Position numbers and translations under genes: made by a program. A stretch of 64,000 bases of DNA from Manihot esculenta (Eukaryota > Streptophyta > Magnoliopsida > Malpighiales > Euphorbiaceae). The notes below the pieces were generated by a model, which saw only the letters and a list, made by a program, of their open reading frames with translations, had not been told where the DNA came from and made no database searches. The first letter of the stretch is position 1. Each line of letters begins with the position of its first letter. The stretch lies in assembly GCF_001659605.2 (NCBI RefSeq), contig NC_035164.2, forward strand, positions 10,130,994-10,194,993. The letters run 5' to 3'. Below are positions 1 through 11,470 of this stretch, piece by piece.

Positions 1-23
1 GAATGTTCTTAAGGGGGGGAGAA
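1..23 (+). other. 3' internal end and polypurine tract of an upstream Tekay-type element
   Basis: These bases match 6088-6110 exactly, the stretch just before the 3' LTR of the gypsy element further right. They include the purine run at 11-23 that primes plus-strand synthesis. The window therefore opens inside one element, and the LTR at 24-2213 is that element's 3' LTR. Confidence 0.85.
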
Positions 24-380
24 TGTAATACCCGGCTAGACTCCGGTATCGGAATTCCTACCGTCCGGTGGAATCTCGGATGTCGGAAATCTCTAGAAGG
101 GTAGAATCATGTTTTTGTAAAACGTTTTCATGTTTTTAATGGTTTTAAGTATGAAATTAAATGAGTTTTTGCATGAAGAGTCCTTGGAGGAAAACCCAGG
201 TTCGGCCGCCGAAAGTCAAGTTCGGCCGCCGAACATGCATGCGTTTTGGAGGCACGTTAGGCCCCCGAAAGCATGAGTTAGGGAAGTCCAGGTTCGGCCG
301 CCGAAAGTCAAGTTCGGCCGCCGAACATTGCATGGATGCGGAGGCACTTTCGACCCCCGAACGTGGCCTGGCCAGCCACC

Positions 381-387
381 TATAAAT
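381..387 (+). promoter_or_regulatory. LTR TATA box
   Basis: TATAAAT lies just downstream of a conserved GGCCTGGCCAGCCAC stretch. The other LTR has TATAAAA at the equivalent place (6471-6477). Transcription probably starts about 30 bases downstream. Confidence 0.65.
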
Positions 388-1462
388 GGGGCACTTGGCC
401 GAAATGGGCGAGTTTTCTCTCATTTTCGGCCATAGCAAGCTTCCGACCTTCCTCTTGCAAATCTTGTGTTCTTCCTCCAAATCTCTTCCATTTTTCTTGA
501 GTTTTAAACTCAAATTTGCAAGTTTGAGCATTTAAACCAAGTTTTGGAGCTTTGGGAACTCAGGAGCTCATTTTCGTGGATCTCCAAGTTTAGGTCGTCT
601 CCCTCTCGATCTTCAAGAGGTAAGAGCCGATCTTAAGCTCCTTATGTGTTTTAAGTAAGTTTTATGCAAGATCTATGGGTAGAAATGCATGTTAGGTTAT
701 ATGTTGAGTTTATGGGTTATATTGATGTTTTGAACAATGTGTGTGGATTTTGTGTGTTTGAAGTGTTGTAGATGGGGTATATGCATGTTTGAGGCCCCTA
801 GGAACTTGTATGCATGCTTTGGTTGAAAAATATGCATGTTTGGAAGGTTTGGAGACGAAATGTGCAAAGGGAGCCAAGTTTCTGCCCTTTGGCAGAAACC
901 AGGTTCGGCAGCCGAAGGTACTTTCGGCCGCCGAACATGGCTGGGGAGGCAGGCCTTTCGGCTGCCGAAGTTGCCCCCGAAAAGAGACTTTCGTCTCTGT
1001 CTGGCACTTTCGGCCGCCGAAGGTGTCGCCGAACCTACCTGAGTTTCGTCTCTGTCTGGGACTTTCGGCCGCCGAAGGTGCCGCCGAAAGTGCCCTGTTC
1101 AGCCATTTCATGCATATTTTCATGTGATGGTTTCATGGTATTTTAGGGGGGGTTTTGGGGGATATATTAGAGTTATGTTTATGTATGTTTGGTCCCTCAT
1201 TGGAGTCCACCTGTGTAGGTTCGGACCCGAGGAACCAAGGACCCCAGCAGTGAGCCAGCTGCTACAGAGTTTGTCAGAGTCAGCCAGAGGTGAGTGGAAC
1301 TAAACTTAACCTTTTAAATTAAGAAATGAAATGCTTTTATCATGCTTCATGCATCATGATCATATTATAGGTTGTTGCACTAGAATTCACGAATATGCCG
1401 CATTACATTGTTGTGATAGATGTTAGTGGATGGACATTAGGATGATTCATTAGCCTTCTGAA

Positions 1463-1582
1463 TACGAAGTCCTGTGGTGCCCATAATAGGGCCGGGCAAT
1501 AACTCCGAGTACGAAGTCCTGTGGTGCCCATAATAGGGCCGGGCAATACGAAGTCCTGTGGTGCCCATAATAGGGCCGGGCA
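1463..1582 (+). repeat. Short tandem repeat inside LTR (3 copies)
   Basis: A 37-base unit containing GAAGTCCTGTGGTGCCCATA starts near 1463, 1510 and 1547. The LTR at 6111-8335 carries a different tandem unit in the equivalent place. Confidence 0.85.
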
Positions 1583-2213
1583 TGGAGTTGAGGGATTTTT
1601 GAATCAGTCCATCCGTGGTGTGATTTGTTTGCGCAGTGACGCATTTCATGATAGCATGTTTTAAATATTCCTTTTTATAGTTCTACTCACTGGGCATCTA
1701 GCTCACCCCTCTCCCCTAACCCCCAGGTTTGCAGGTACGGGATAGATAGAGAAGGCAAGAAGAGAAAAAAAGAAAGTCAAATGCATGTAATAGTTAGATT
1801 GTGGACATGACAATTGTATTATGATGATATGTAAAAATATTCAGTATGTTATGTAATGAGGTTATTGAGGATAGAGTTGTGCTTGACCATAGTATATTGT
1901 TAATCCCTTTTGTATGTACATGATCTTATGTTATGATGCTTATGTAAACTAACTCAACACAGGTTGTTTTGCCTTTAAGGCTTGATGAGATCCCATAGAG
2001 GGACTATGTTATGTATATGTTCAGAGTATGCACAGGTTGAGTTAGTTGGTGACAGTATGTGTGAAGAAAAGTTTTAATTTTTATGTATGTTGTTGATCAT
2101 GTATGGGATTATACAGGTTTACAGGTTGTATGTTTGGCTTGCTACGGGTCCCGGCGGCCTTAAGTCGACCCGGATCCTAGCGCCGGTAGCGGTCCGATTT
2201 TCGGGTCGTTACA

Positions 2214-3080
2214 ACCAAGAAGCAGAAGAAGAACAAGTTTTGGAACAAGGTTAAGTCTAGTCTGGGACTAGGGAGTGGCTCAAGCTCTGGCACGGATAAT
2301 GCAGTTTGTGCAAAGTGTGGTAGGCTACACAGGGGAGTTTGTCGAGCTGGGACAGCAGCCTGCTTTAGATGCGGGCAAGAGGGACACATGGCTCGGGAGT
2401 GTCCTAGGGCAGCTTTTGGAGCACAGTCTCAGCAGACAGCTTCTGGCAGTGTGACTCAGCCAGCAGCTCCAGCCATGACTCAGGCCAGTGGCAGAGGCAG
2501 AGGGAGAGGGGCAGCCTCTTCTTCAGCGGGTTTCAGAGGTGAAGGTCCATCAGCTCCAGCACGGATCTTCACGATGACTCAACAGGAGGCAGATGCATCT
2601 AACACCGTGGTGGCAGGTAATTTAGTCATTGGTTGTTCAGATGTGTATGCCTTGATGGACCCTGGTGCATCTCATTCTTTTATTGCTCCGAGAGCCGTTC
2701 AGAGGTTAGGGTTGATGATCTCTGAGTTAGAGTGTCCTCTCTGGGTCATTGGACCCAAGTGTGATCCATCAGTGGCAGAGTCAGTCTGCCAGTGCAGTCC
2801 AGTCTTTGTTGAGGGAAGATGCCTTTCCGCCGACCTTGTGGTTCTAGATTTGACAGATTTTGACGTCATTCTAGGGATGGACTGGTTATCTACCCATGGT
2901 GCTACCTTGGACTGCAGGGACAAGGTAGTCAGGTTCAAAGTTCAGGATGGGTCAGAGGTTGTCTTCAGGGGAGACAGGAGGGGTACACCTAGAGGTCTGG
3001 TATCAGCTCTTCAGGCTCGTAGGTTGCTTAGGAAGGGATGTCAGGGGTATTTGGCTCATGTGAGAGAGCTTAGCAGTTAG
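2214..3080 (+). pseudogene. Gypsy gag C-terminus and aspartic protease (5'-truncated)
   Basis: The frame is open from the first base after the LTR. It encodes a basic stretch, a degenerate knuckle (CAKCGRLHRGVC), a CCHC zinc knuckle (CFRCGQEGHMAREC) that would bind genomic RNA, a low-complexity Ser/Gly/Arg-rich linker, and a retropepsin domain with the active-site motif MDPGASHSF and the later ILGMDWL strand. The capsid part of gag, the primer binding site and the 5' leader are absent here. A TAG at 3078-3080 ends the frame, but the same frame continues into pol, so it is probably a nonsense mutation in a single gag-pol frame. Best explained as the right half of an element split by insertion of the upstream copy. 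Confidence 0.85.
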
Positions 3081-4904
3081 GTTAGAGAACCCACCTCGGT
3101 GCCAGTAGTTAGAGAGTTTCTAGACGTTTTCCCAGACGAGCTACCAGGTTTACCACCTGCTAGGGAGATAGAGTTCGAGATAGAATTGATGCCTGGAACC
3201 CGACCGATCTCTATCCCTCCCTACAGGATGGCTCCAGCTGAGTTGAAAGAATTGAAAGAACAGTTGCAAGAGCTGGTAGACAAGGGCTTCATCAGACCGA
3301 GTACCTCACCTTGGGGTGCTCCAGTCTTGTTTGTGAGAAAGAAGGATTGATCCCTTAGACTTTGTATCGACTACAGGCAGTTGAACAAAGTCACTACCAA
3401 GAACAAGTACCCTTTGCCAAGGATCGACGACCTATTCGACCAGCTAGCCGGAGCAGGTTGTTTCTCCAAAATAGATCTGAGATCAGGGTACCATCAGCTG
3501 AGGATCAGAGATGAGGATGTGCCAAAGACGGCTTTCAGGACCAAATATGGGCATTTTGAGTTCCTTGTAATGCCGTTCGGGTTAACTAACGCCCCTGCAG
3601 CATTCATGGACCTCATGAACAAAGTGTTTAGCCAGTACCTGGATCACTTTGTTATTGTCTTCATAGATGATATCTTAGTGTATTCTAGGAATGCAGAGGA
3701 GCATGCCCATCATCTGAGGTTGGTTCTACAGACCTTGAGGGAACATGGCTTGTATGCCAAGTTCTCTAAATGTGAGTTCTGGCTGAGGAGCATTTCGTTC
3801 TTGGGGCATGTAGTGTCAGAGAATGGGATTGAGGTGGACCCCAAGAAGACAGAAACTGTGGCTAACTGGCCTAGACTCACTTCAGTGACGGAGATCAGGA
3901 GTTTCTTGGGTTTGGCAGGTTACTACAGGAGGTTCGTGCAGGACTTCTCGAAAATAGCAGCTCCTCTGACCAGACTAACCAGGAAGAATCAGAAGTTTCT
4001 GTGGACCGACCAGTGCGAAGAGAGTTTTGAAGAACTTAAGAAGAGGTTGACTTCAGCACCAGTTTTAGCTCTGCCATCTAGTGATGAGGACTTTACAGTC
4101 TTTTGTGATGTGTCCCGTGTGGGACTGGGTTGTGTACTGATGCAGAAAGAGAGGGTGATTGCTTATGCTTCTAGGCAACTGAAGAAGCATGAGTTGAATT
4201 ACCCCACACATGACCTTGAGATGGCAGCAGTAATCTTTGCACTCAAGATGTGGAGGCACTACCTCTATGGGGTAAAATGTGAGATCTTTACAGATCATAA
4301 GAGCCTGCAGTACATCCTGAGTCAAAGAGATTTGAATTTGAGACAGAGGAGATGGGTAGAGCTGCTGAGTGACTATGATTGCAAGATCCAGTATCATCCG
4401 GGTAAGGCGAATGTCGTGGCAGACGCCCTAAGCCGGAAGTCACTAGGCAGTCTATCCCACATCACGGCAGAGAGGAGACCAGTGGTGAAGGAGTTTTACA
4501 AGCTCATTGATGAAGGTCTACAGTTGGAGTTGTCTGGTAACGGTGCTTTAGTGGCCCAGATGAGAGTGACACCCGTGTTTCTGGAGCAGGTGGCTCAGAA
4601 ACAGCATGAGGACCCAGAGTTAGTAAAGATTGCCAGGACTGTTCAGTCAGGCAAGGCCAGTGAGTTCAGATTTGACAACAAGGGGATCCTCCGCTATGGG
4701 AGTCGACTATGTGTACCAGATGACATAGGGCTAAAAGGAGACATTATGAGAGAGGCTCATAATGCAAGATACAGCGTTCACCCCGGAGCCACCAAGATGT
4801 ATCAAGATTTGAAGAAGGTCTATTGGTGGCCAGCGATGAAGAAAGAAGTGGCACAGTTTGTGTCAGCCTGCGAAGTATGTCAGAGGGTGAAGCTGGAACA
4901 TTAG
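3081..4904 (+). pseudogene. Gypsy pol: reverse transcriptase, RNase H and integrase zinc finger
   Basis: One reading frame, the same as the upstream gag, encodes the RT N-terminal linker ([16 protein letters not shown]), RT with the catalytic FIDDILVYS motif, an RNase H with TDHKSLQYI, the ADALSRK linker typical of plant gypsy pol, and the HHCC integrase finger ([11 protein letters not shown] ... CEVCQRVK). It is broken by a TGA at 3348-3350 within the RT and a TAG at 4902-4904 just after the zinc finger. No frameshift is needed, so decay is by point nonsense only. The RT/RNase H sequence style and the C-terminal chromodomain-like tail downstream fit the Tekay/Del chromovirus clade. Confidence 0.9.
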
Positions 4905-6002
4905 AAGCCGGCTGGAATGCTTAACCCGCTACCTATTCCAGAGTGGAAATGGGAGAATATAGCTATGGACTTCGTAGTGGGGTTACCGGCAGCGTCCAAC
5001 AGATTGGACTCCATATGGGTGATTGTGGATAGACTCACCAAATCTGCTCACTTCATCCTTGTCAGGAGTGGCTACTCTGTGGACAAGTTGGCGCAGGTAT
5101 ATGTGGATGAAATCGTCAGGCTGCATGGGGTTCCTGTTTCAATAGTGTCGGATAGAGGGCCCCAGTTCACCTCCAGGTTTTGGCGGAGTCTGCAGAATGC
5201 CATGGGTACTAGGTTGAATTTCAGTACTGCCTTCCACCCCCAGACGGACGGACAGTCCGAAAGGACCATCCAGACTATCGAATATATGCTTAGAATGTGT
5301 GTGCTGGACTTTGGCGGTTCTTGGAGGCCGCATCTACCTTTGGTGGAGTTTGCCTACAATAACAGCCATCATGCTAGCATCAGGATGGCTCCATATGAAG
5401 CTTTGTACGGAAGGAAGTGCAGGTCACCTGTTTGCTGGGAGGAAGTTGGAGAAAAGGCCTTGGCAGGGCCCGAGCTAGTAGAGATTACCAGCAGGGTGGT
5501 ACCCGTAATCAGAGAGAGGATCAAGACTGCTGCAAGCAGACAGAAGAGTTATGCAGACATCCGCAGAAGACAGGTAGAGTTTCAGGAGGGGGATCTGGTA
5601 TTGCTCAAGGTGTCTCCAATGAAAGGAGTGGTTCGCTTTGGGAAGAAAGGTAAGCTAGCCCCACGATACATCGGACCCTTTGAGATCTTGCAAAAGATTG
5701 GGAATGTGTCGTACAAGCTAGATTTGCCTGCTTCAATGGAAAGAATCCATCCGGTTTTCCATGTTTCAATGTTGAGGAAATTTGTGTCAGATCCGGGCAA
5801 GGTTCTTAGTGAGCCTGATGTGGAGATCCAAGAGGATCTCACCTATGTTGAACAGCCAGTGCGGATCATAGACACCCAGATCAGAAAGCTAAGGAACAAG
5901 GAAATCCCGATGGTGAAGGTCCTTTGGAACCACCACAATTTGGAAGAGTGCACTTAGGAGACACGGGAGTCCATGCTCCAGCAATACCCTTATCTTTTCT
6001 AA
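4905..6002 (+). pseudogene. Gypsy pol: integrase core and chromodomain-like tail
   Basis: It continues in the same frame as the upstream pol. It contains MDFVVGLP with the first catalytic Asp, VSDRGPQFTSRFW with the second, and the HPQTDGQSERTIQ block with the Glu, then a GPFEIL-type GPY/F module and a degenerate chromodomain. A TAG at 5955-5957 replaces the Trp codon of the chromodomain and cuts the last 15 or so residues, which remain readable to a TAA at 6000-6002. Counting those upstream, pol has four in-frame stops and no frameshift, so this copy cannot make its own enzymes. The polypurine tract and LTR follow. Confidence 0.9.
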
Positions 6003-6097
6003 GGTTAGTTCTTGGTGAGTTCTATGTGTTTTATATGTATGTTATGTGTATGCCATGCTATGTGCTAGTTGAGGGACATTCGGGGACGAATGTTCTT

Positions 6098-6110
6098 AAG
6101 GGGGGGAGAA
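6098..6110 (+). other. Polypurine tract
   Basis: A purine run (AAGGGGGGGAGAA) sits immediately before the 3' LTR, the usual plus-strand primer of LTR retroelements. Confidence 0.85.
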
Positions 6111-8335
6111 TGTAATACCCGGCTAGACTCCGGTATCGGAATTCCTACCGTCCGGTGGAATTTCAGAAGAGTAAAACCATGTTTTCATGAAATGTTTTAA
6201 TGTTTTGATGATTTTAAGTAAAGAGGAAATGAGTTTTTGAATAAAAACACCCTTGGAGAAAAACTCAGGTTCGGCCGCCGAAACTCAAAGTTCGGCCGCC
6301 GAAACTCAAAGTTCGGCCGCCGAACATGCATGCACTTCGGGAGTGCTTTAGGCCCCCGAAGGCATAAGTGAGGAAAGTCCAGGTTCGGCCGCCGAACCTC
6401 AAGTTCGGCCGCCGAACATGGCATGCATGCGGAGGCACTTTCGGCCCCCGAACGTGGCCTGGCCAGCCACTATAAAAGGGTCCCTTAGCCGAAAACGGGC
6501 GAGCTTTTTTTCCCATTTTCGGCCAAGGTGAGTCCTTCCGCCATTCCTCACCATCCTTGAGTTCTTTCCTTCAAATCTTTCAAGTTTTTCACTAGTTTTC
6601 ATCTTGTCTTGAAGATTTTCGAGTTTTTAGCAAGTTTTGGAGCTTTGAGGTTCAAGAACTCAAAATCTCCCACCTTCGAGTTTAGGACGTCTCTCTCTCG
6701 ATCTTCAAGAGGTAAGAGCCGATCTTAAGCTCATTTTATGTTTAAAGTAAGTTTTATGCAAGATCTATGGGGTAGAATGCATGTTTAGCTCATAGTTAGG
6801 TTTTTGAGTTAATGTTATGTTTTGAACAATGTATGTTGGTTTGTGTTGTTGTTGTGTGTTGTAGTTGGGGTTTAAGTTAGTTTGAAGCCCCTAGGAGCCA
6901 ATGTATGTATATTTGCATGATTTGAATGAGTTATATGCATGTTGGAAGAGTTGGGAGGCAAATGTGCATAAAGGAGCCAAGTTTCTGCCCTTTGGCAGAA
7001 ACCAGGTTCGGCAGCCGAAGGCACTTTCGGCCGCCGAACATGGCTGGGGAGGCAGGCCTTTCGGCTGCCGAAGTTGCCCCCGAAAAGAGACTTTCGTCTC
7101 TGTCTGGGACTTTCAGCCGCCGAAGGTGCCGCCGAACCTGCCTGGGTTTCGGCTCTGGAGGGACTTTCGGCCGCCGAAGGTGCCGCTGAACCTGCCCTGT
7201 TCTGCCTTCCTTTGCATGTTTTTGCATGTTTGTTTTGAGGTGTTTTAGGGGGTTTTTGGGGGATGTTTTAGAGTTATGTTCATGTATGTTTGGTCCCTCA
7301 TTTGAGTCCACCTGTGTAGGTTCAGACCCGAGGAACCGAGGACCCCAGCAGTGAGTCAGTCACTTCAGAGTCAGTAGAGTTTCAGCCAGAGGTGAGTGGA
7401 ATAATTCTTATGCTTTTAAATAAATAAATCAGTTTTAGCATGATTCACGCATCATGAATGCCATGAGATAATAGGGTGTTGCATTAGACTCACGAATATG
7501 TTGCATTGCATATTATGTTTGATGATGTGGATGGATGTTGAGTGATCCATTAGTCCCTCTATGCTATGATGATGATGATACGGTACGGAAGACCAGTGAG
7601 GCCCATTCTACGCCCCTGGCACAGTTGGACCATGTTATGTTATGTTATGTAAGAGAAAGACCAGTGAGGCCCATTCTACGCCCCTGGCACAGTTGGTCCA
7701 TGTAGGGGACTATTGGTGACAAATTCATCCTTGATGTGATTAGCTGTGATGTGATGCATTTCATGTTATCATATGTTTTAAATGTTTTACTATTCTTCTC
7801 ACTGGGCTCTTGTAGCTCACCCCTCTCCCTTAACCCCCAGGCTTGCAGGTACAGGGTAGTCCAGGAGGTCAGCAAGAGTAAAGAAGTCTTATGTTGTAAT
7901 AGATAGATAGTGAACATGATAAATTGTAAGATAATGTAAAGCTGAATAGTTATGTTTTGTATATTGATATCGAGGATTAGAAGTTGTGCTTGACCCTATG
8001 GATGTTATAATCCCTTTTTATTACATGATCCTAGATATTTACTGATGACTATGTTTAGCCAACTCAACACATGTTATGCCACCCATTGGGGGCATTGATG
8101 AGATCCCACAGAGGGGTCAAGATATGATTATGTATATGTTCAGTGCATGCACAGGTTGAGTTTGGCGTATGATAGAATGTATGAAAGTAAAGTTTTAAGT
8201 TTTATGTATGTTTGTTGATCATGTATGGGATTAAACAGGTTTTCAGGATGTATGTTTGGCTTGCTACGGGTCCCGACGGCCTTAAGTCGACCCGGATCCT
8301 AGCGCCGGTAGCGGTCCGATTTTCGGGTCGTTACA
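6111..8335 (+). repeat. 3' LTR of the Tekay-type gypsy element
   Basis: It has the same termini as the LTR at 24-2213 and is 2225 bp long. A TATA box lies at 6471-6477 and the TTCGGCCGCCGAA palindrome series is present. It differs from the first LTR by several indels and by its internal tandem repeat (GACCAGTGAGGCCCATTC, starting at about 7591 and 7659), so the two LTRs are not a freshly made pair. Flanking sequence from 8336 belongs to another element. Confidence 0.9.
6471..6477 (+). promoter_or_regulatory. LTR TATA box
   Basis: TATAAAA lies in the same context as 381-387 in the other LTR. Confidence 0.65.
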
Positions 8336-10257
8336 AATATCATAGTTTTCGCATAATGTAGCACCTATTAGCACTTGTGCTACCCCCTTCAAGTGGGACA
8401 TTCACTTCACCCAGCATAGAGCTTTCCAGCCCCTTCTCTCAAAAGCATTAGATGTCCCCCTAACATTCTATCGAATTCTTTTGCATTGTTCACCGATTGC
8501 AACTTTGCTTTGATACCAATGATAGAGCATAAATTAGTCCATTTTATCTTGATATTATTGATGATTATTTATATAATTTCTGCTTAATTTAGTGCTCTTG
8601 ACATTATTTTGCAGAAAATGGTGAAAAAGGACATTTTGGAGAAAATACCCTTAAAACTGCCTTAAATGGAGCAAAGGAGAGCAAGCCTGCTAAGTTGAAA
8701 TTAAGTGAAGCTAAATAAGGAAAGTTCTAAATAAGGAAAGTGGCAAAGAAGGAAAGAACATTCAGCCAAAGCAATTTGAAATTCAAATTTCAAATCTCCA
8801 AGTAGCCTTTTTCTAATTCAAGAAGCCAAGTCTCAAGTTGCCATATATGAAGACCCAAATAAGGAAAGTATTTTGAAATTCAAATCTTCAAGATTCGTAT
8901 TCAAATTTTGAATTTCAAAATCCAGCTTACTAAGGAAGCCAAATCCAAAGATCACATGCTTGCCACCTCATGCCTTGCACATTCAAAATTCAAATTGCAA
9001 AGGAGGCTCCACCTTCCTTATTAGTACATGGGCAGCAAGGAGAGTGTGAAGGCAAGTCTTAGACACCTTGGGCAGCATCTTAAAGACACTAAGGTAGCAA
9101 GCCTTTCCAAAAGACCCACTCTTGCACAAGCCACACATACCCCACGTTTTTCCCTTCTCACATGTGCATGGATGGCACATCTTGGACCAAGGGCATTTTG
9201 GGCAGCCTCTTAAAGACTCATGGACAGCCAAGAAACCCTAGGCCAGCATCTTAAAACATATTTAAAGACTCCAAAGAGGCCAACTGACCAGGACTCTTCA
9301 TCACACCATTCGGCCAAGGCAAGTGAGGCGCACCAAGCTCCATCTCCTCCATTCGGTTCCCCTTTTCATCTTCTCTTCTTGTTTTTGATTTTTGTTTCAG
9401 CCATGAGTGGCTGAAACCTTTTATTCTAGTTGAAGATTGGTTGAAACTAAGGTTGTTTTATGGATTGTGAGATCTGAACATAAACTATTTGTCTTTGATT
9501 TGTTCAATATTCATACAATTTGGTGCTTGAATCTATGATTACTTTGTTGTTTTGATCAAATTGGCCACTTGATTCTTGATTGCAAGGTAATTGATTGTTA
9601 GTTTGGATAATTTTTAGTCCGTAATTGCTGGAATTATTCAAACATAAGAACACTTGGTGTAACAACTAAGGGATTGTATGATCTAGCAACATCTCCATGC
9701 TTTTGGGTAGCTAGGATTGGATCTCTCTATTTCTTCATACAATTGACAATTGTTTTGATGCCTAAGGCCCAAGGACGTTCCTTGGCAATTTGTTAATTAG
9801 TAATTGATTAGAGGACGTTCCCTAATTGATTTAATCATAAGGAGAGACATGGTGGTGAGAAGCGTTTTCCATCTCCATAACTAATCTATTGAATCAATCA
9901 AGAGAACATAAGTTTCAATGATCAATCCGAACAACCAAAGTGGATCCATCTCTTCAACTAAACCTTTCTCATATTGAATTTCTCTTCTATTTAATTACTT
10001 GCTTATTTAATTGCTTTCAGTAGTTTGTTAATCAAATCAATCTCAAAACCCCCCTTTTTTACTTTTATTGCACTTTACTTTTATTCCGCTTTCAGTTACT
10101 TGCTTTCAGTTTCTCATTCAGTTAAATCTCTTGGTCTCGTTGAGAAAAATAGATAAATTTTCAATTCTCTGTGGATTCGATCCTTTACCACTATCTGCAG
10201 TTATAAAATTGTTGATAACCGGAAATGTTATTTTTGACCAGTTTCGACAACCACGAG
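8336..10257 (-). mobile_element. Partial LTR retroelement: LTR plus start of its interior
   Basis: GCTTTGATACCA at about 8507-8518 is the reverse complement of a tRNA-Met-type primer binding site and sits next to TGATAGAGCATAAATTAG, which looks like an LTR edge. Read on the minus strand the order is LTR (about 10257 to 8520), binding site, then about 180 bases of leader cut off by the gypsy element at 8335. The other LTR edge is uncertain, somewhere near 10235-10257. A stretch at 10166-10200 resembles LTR ends of some plant gypsy elements read on the plus strand, so orientation is not settled. No coding capacity is seen; the open frames of 60-109 codons have no recognisable domain. Confidence 0.5.
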
Positions 10258-11269
10258 TCAACCAACTATTATGGGCCCATATATTGACAATCATTTGGGC
10301 CTGTGCATTTGAATGTCTTCAAGCCAAGTCAGCCTTAAGAATTACTCGATACTCTGTGAGCATGAATAACCTGATTAGTCAAATATTATACGAGTGAACA
10401 ACGAAGCCAACATGCAACATTCATTCTGAAGCCTCACAATAGGCACAAGAGAAAAGAACTGAACATGAGAATTCATGAATATGCTATTTATTTTATTACA
10501 GGGATAAAATAATAATTATATATTATCATTGACACAATCTTTATAATAATTCTTACCTCCCCTATAGATAAGGGGAAAGTAAAGGAGTGAAGACATAACT
10601 CAAGAACTCTATGGGCCTACGGTAACCAACTTGATCCAGCTCTTGCTGGTAGCCAACTGGGCCTAACTCTTTCTGGTGGCCAATTAGTCACTCCCTTTAT
10701 AGAGCCTTAGGAACAAAATGGCTTGTGGTAGGAAGAGACATCAATATATCTCAAAGGACATACCCCTAAATAAATAATTAAAAGGGATTTATAGATATCT
10801 GATATGACCCTTAACTTACTTCTATTTTATATTAATTTATCCCAATATTATTTTATGAAAACTCTATTGTTGAAAAATTACAGTTTTGGTCCCTGGTATT
10901 CTAGGACTCTATTATCCTACATTTCTATCATTTTTAATCCAAAAAATTTACTTATAATTTTTAGGATTTCAAATATCTTAATTATATTTTTCTTTTCAAT
11001 GTATTTATAGATAAGTTATTTTCTCATTATTTAATTTACTTTTTATAATATTATTTTTATTTTTAAAAAAGTGGTAGTTTTATGTACTTCTATTCAGAGT
11101 GAACCGTATTTAGTTTAAATTGAATAAACTGACTAAATCGAATTGAATAAAAAATTTAGTTTAATTTATTAGATAATTCGATTTGGTTATATATTTTAAA
11201 AAAATTGATTTAATTGATTCAGTTTGATTTTTTAAAAAATATATCGATGGAATCGATATATAATATTTA
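10258..11269. other. AT-rich intergenic DNA, no gene seen
   Basis: Short open frames on the plus strand (for example 10804-11010) are low-complexity translations of AT-rich DNA. No motif is recognisable. Confidence 0.6.
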
Positions 11270-11470
11270 AGAGGTTTTCTATCGCACTGATTGTATGTTG
11301 CCAGATGGTTCGTGGGCATTATTAGAAATGCTCAGATCTGGGTTTGAATCCTTTGATCTGCGTTGCTCCTCTTCCCCTGTGGTCGTTGTTGCTCTACCTC
11401 CATTCATTGGTTTAAGAATTTTGAAGAACAATATTTGAACTTTAAGATTATATTTCAGTCCTGACATCAT
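11270..11470 (+). repeat. Possible degraded SINE
   Basis: GGGTTTGAATCC at about 11340 is one C-to-T change away from a pol III B box, and TTGCCAGATGGTTCG about 45 bases upstream resembles an A box. The surrounding 200 bases are less AT-rich than their flanks. No poly-A tail or target duplication was identified, so this is a suggestion only. Confidence 0.3.

Larger units (their letters stand above)
24..2213 (+). repeat. LTR of Ty3/gypsy Tekay-type element (3' LTR of the upstream copy)
   Basis: It begins TGTAATACCC and ends GTCGTTACA, the same termini as the LTR at 6111-8335, and is preceded by a polypurine tract. It is 2190 bp long. A TATA box lies at 381-387. Many copies of the palindrome TTCGGCCGCCGAA and variants flank the promoter and recur at about 900-1090. 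The stretch after 2213 is mid-gag rather than a primer binding site, so this is not the 5' LTR of the next element. Short open frames here on both strands are by-products of the GC-rich palindromes. Confidence 0.9.

Noticed and set aside
161..1127. Overlapping open frames on both strands in the LTRs
   Set aside because: They come from GC-rich palindromes that lack stops in several frames; no domain and no conservation of frame between the two LTRs.
24..8335. Reading 24-8335 as one complete gypsy element with paired LTRs
   Set aside because: The first LTR is preceded by a polypurine tract and followed by mid-gag with no primer binding site, and the LTRs differ in tandem repeats. Two nested elements fit better.
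11330..11360. tRNA gene at the B-box-like motif
   Set aside because: No cloverleaf can be drawn: the T-arm partner, anticodon arm and acceptor stem are absent.
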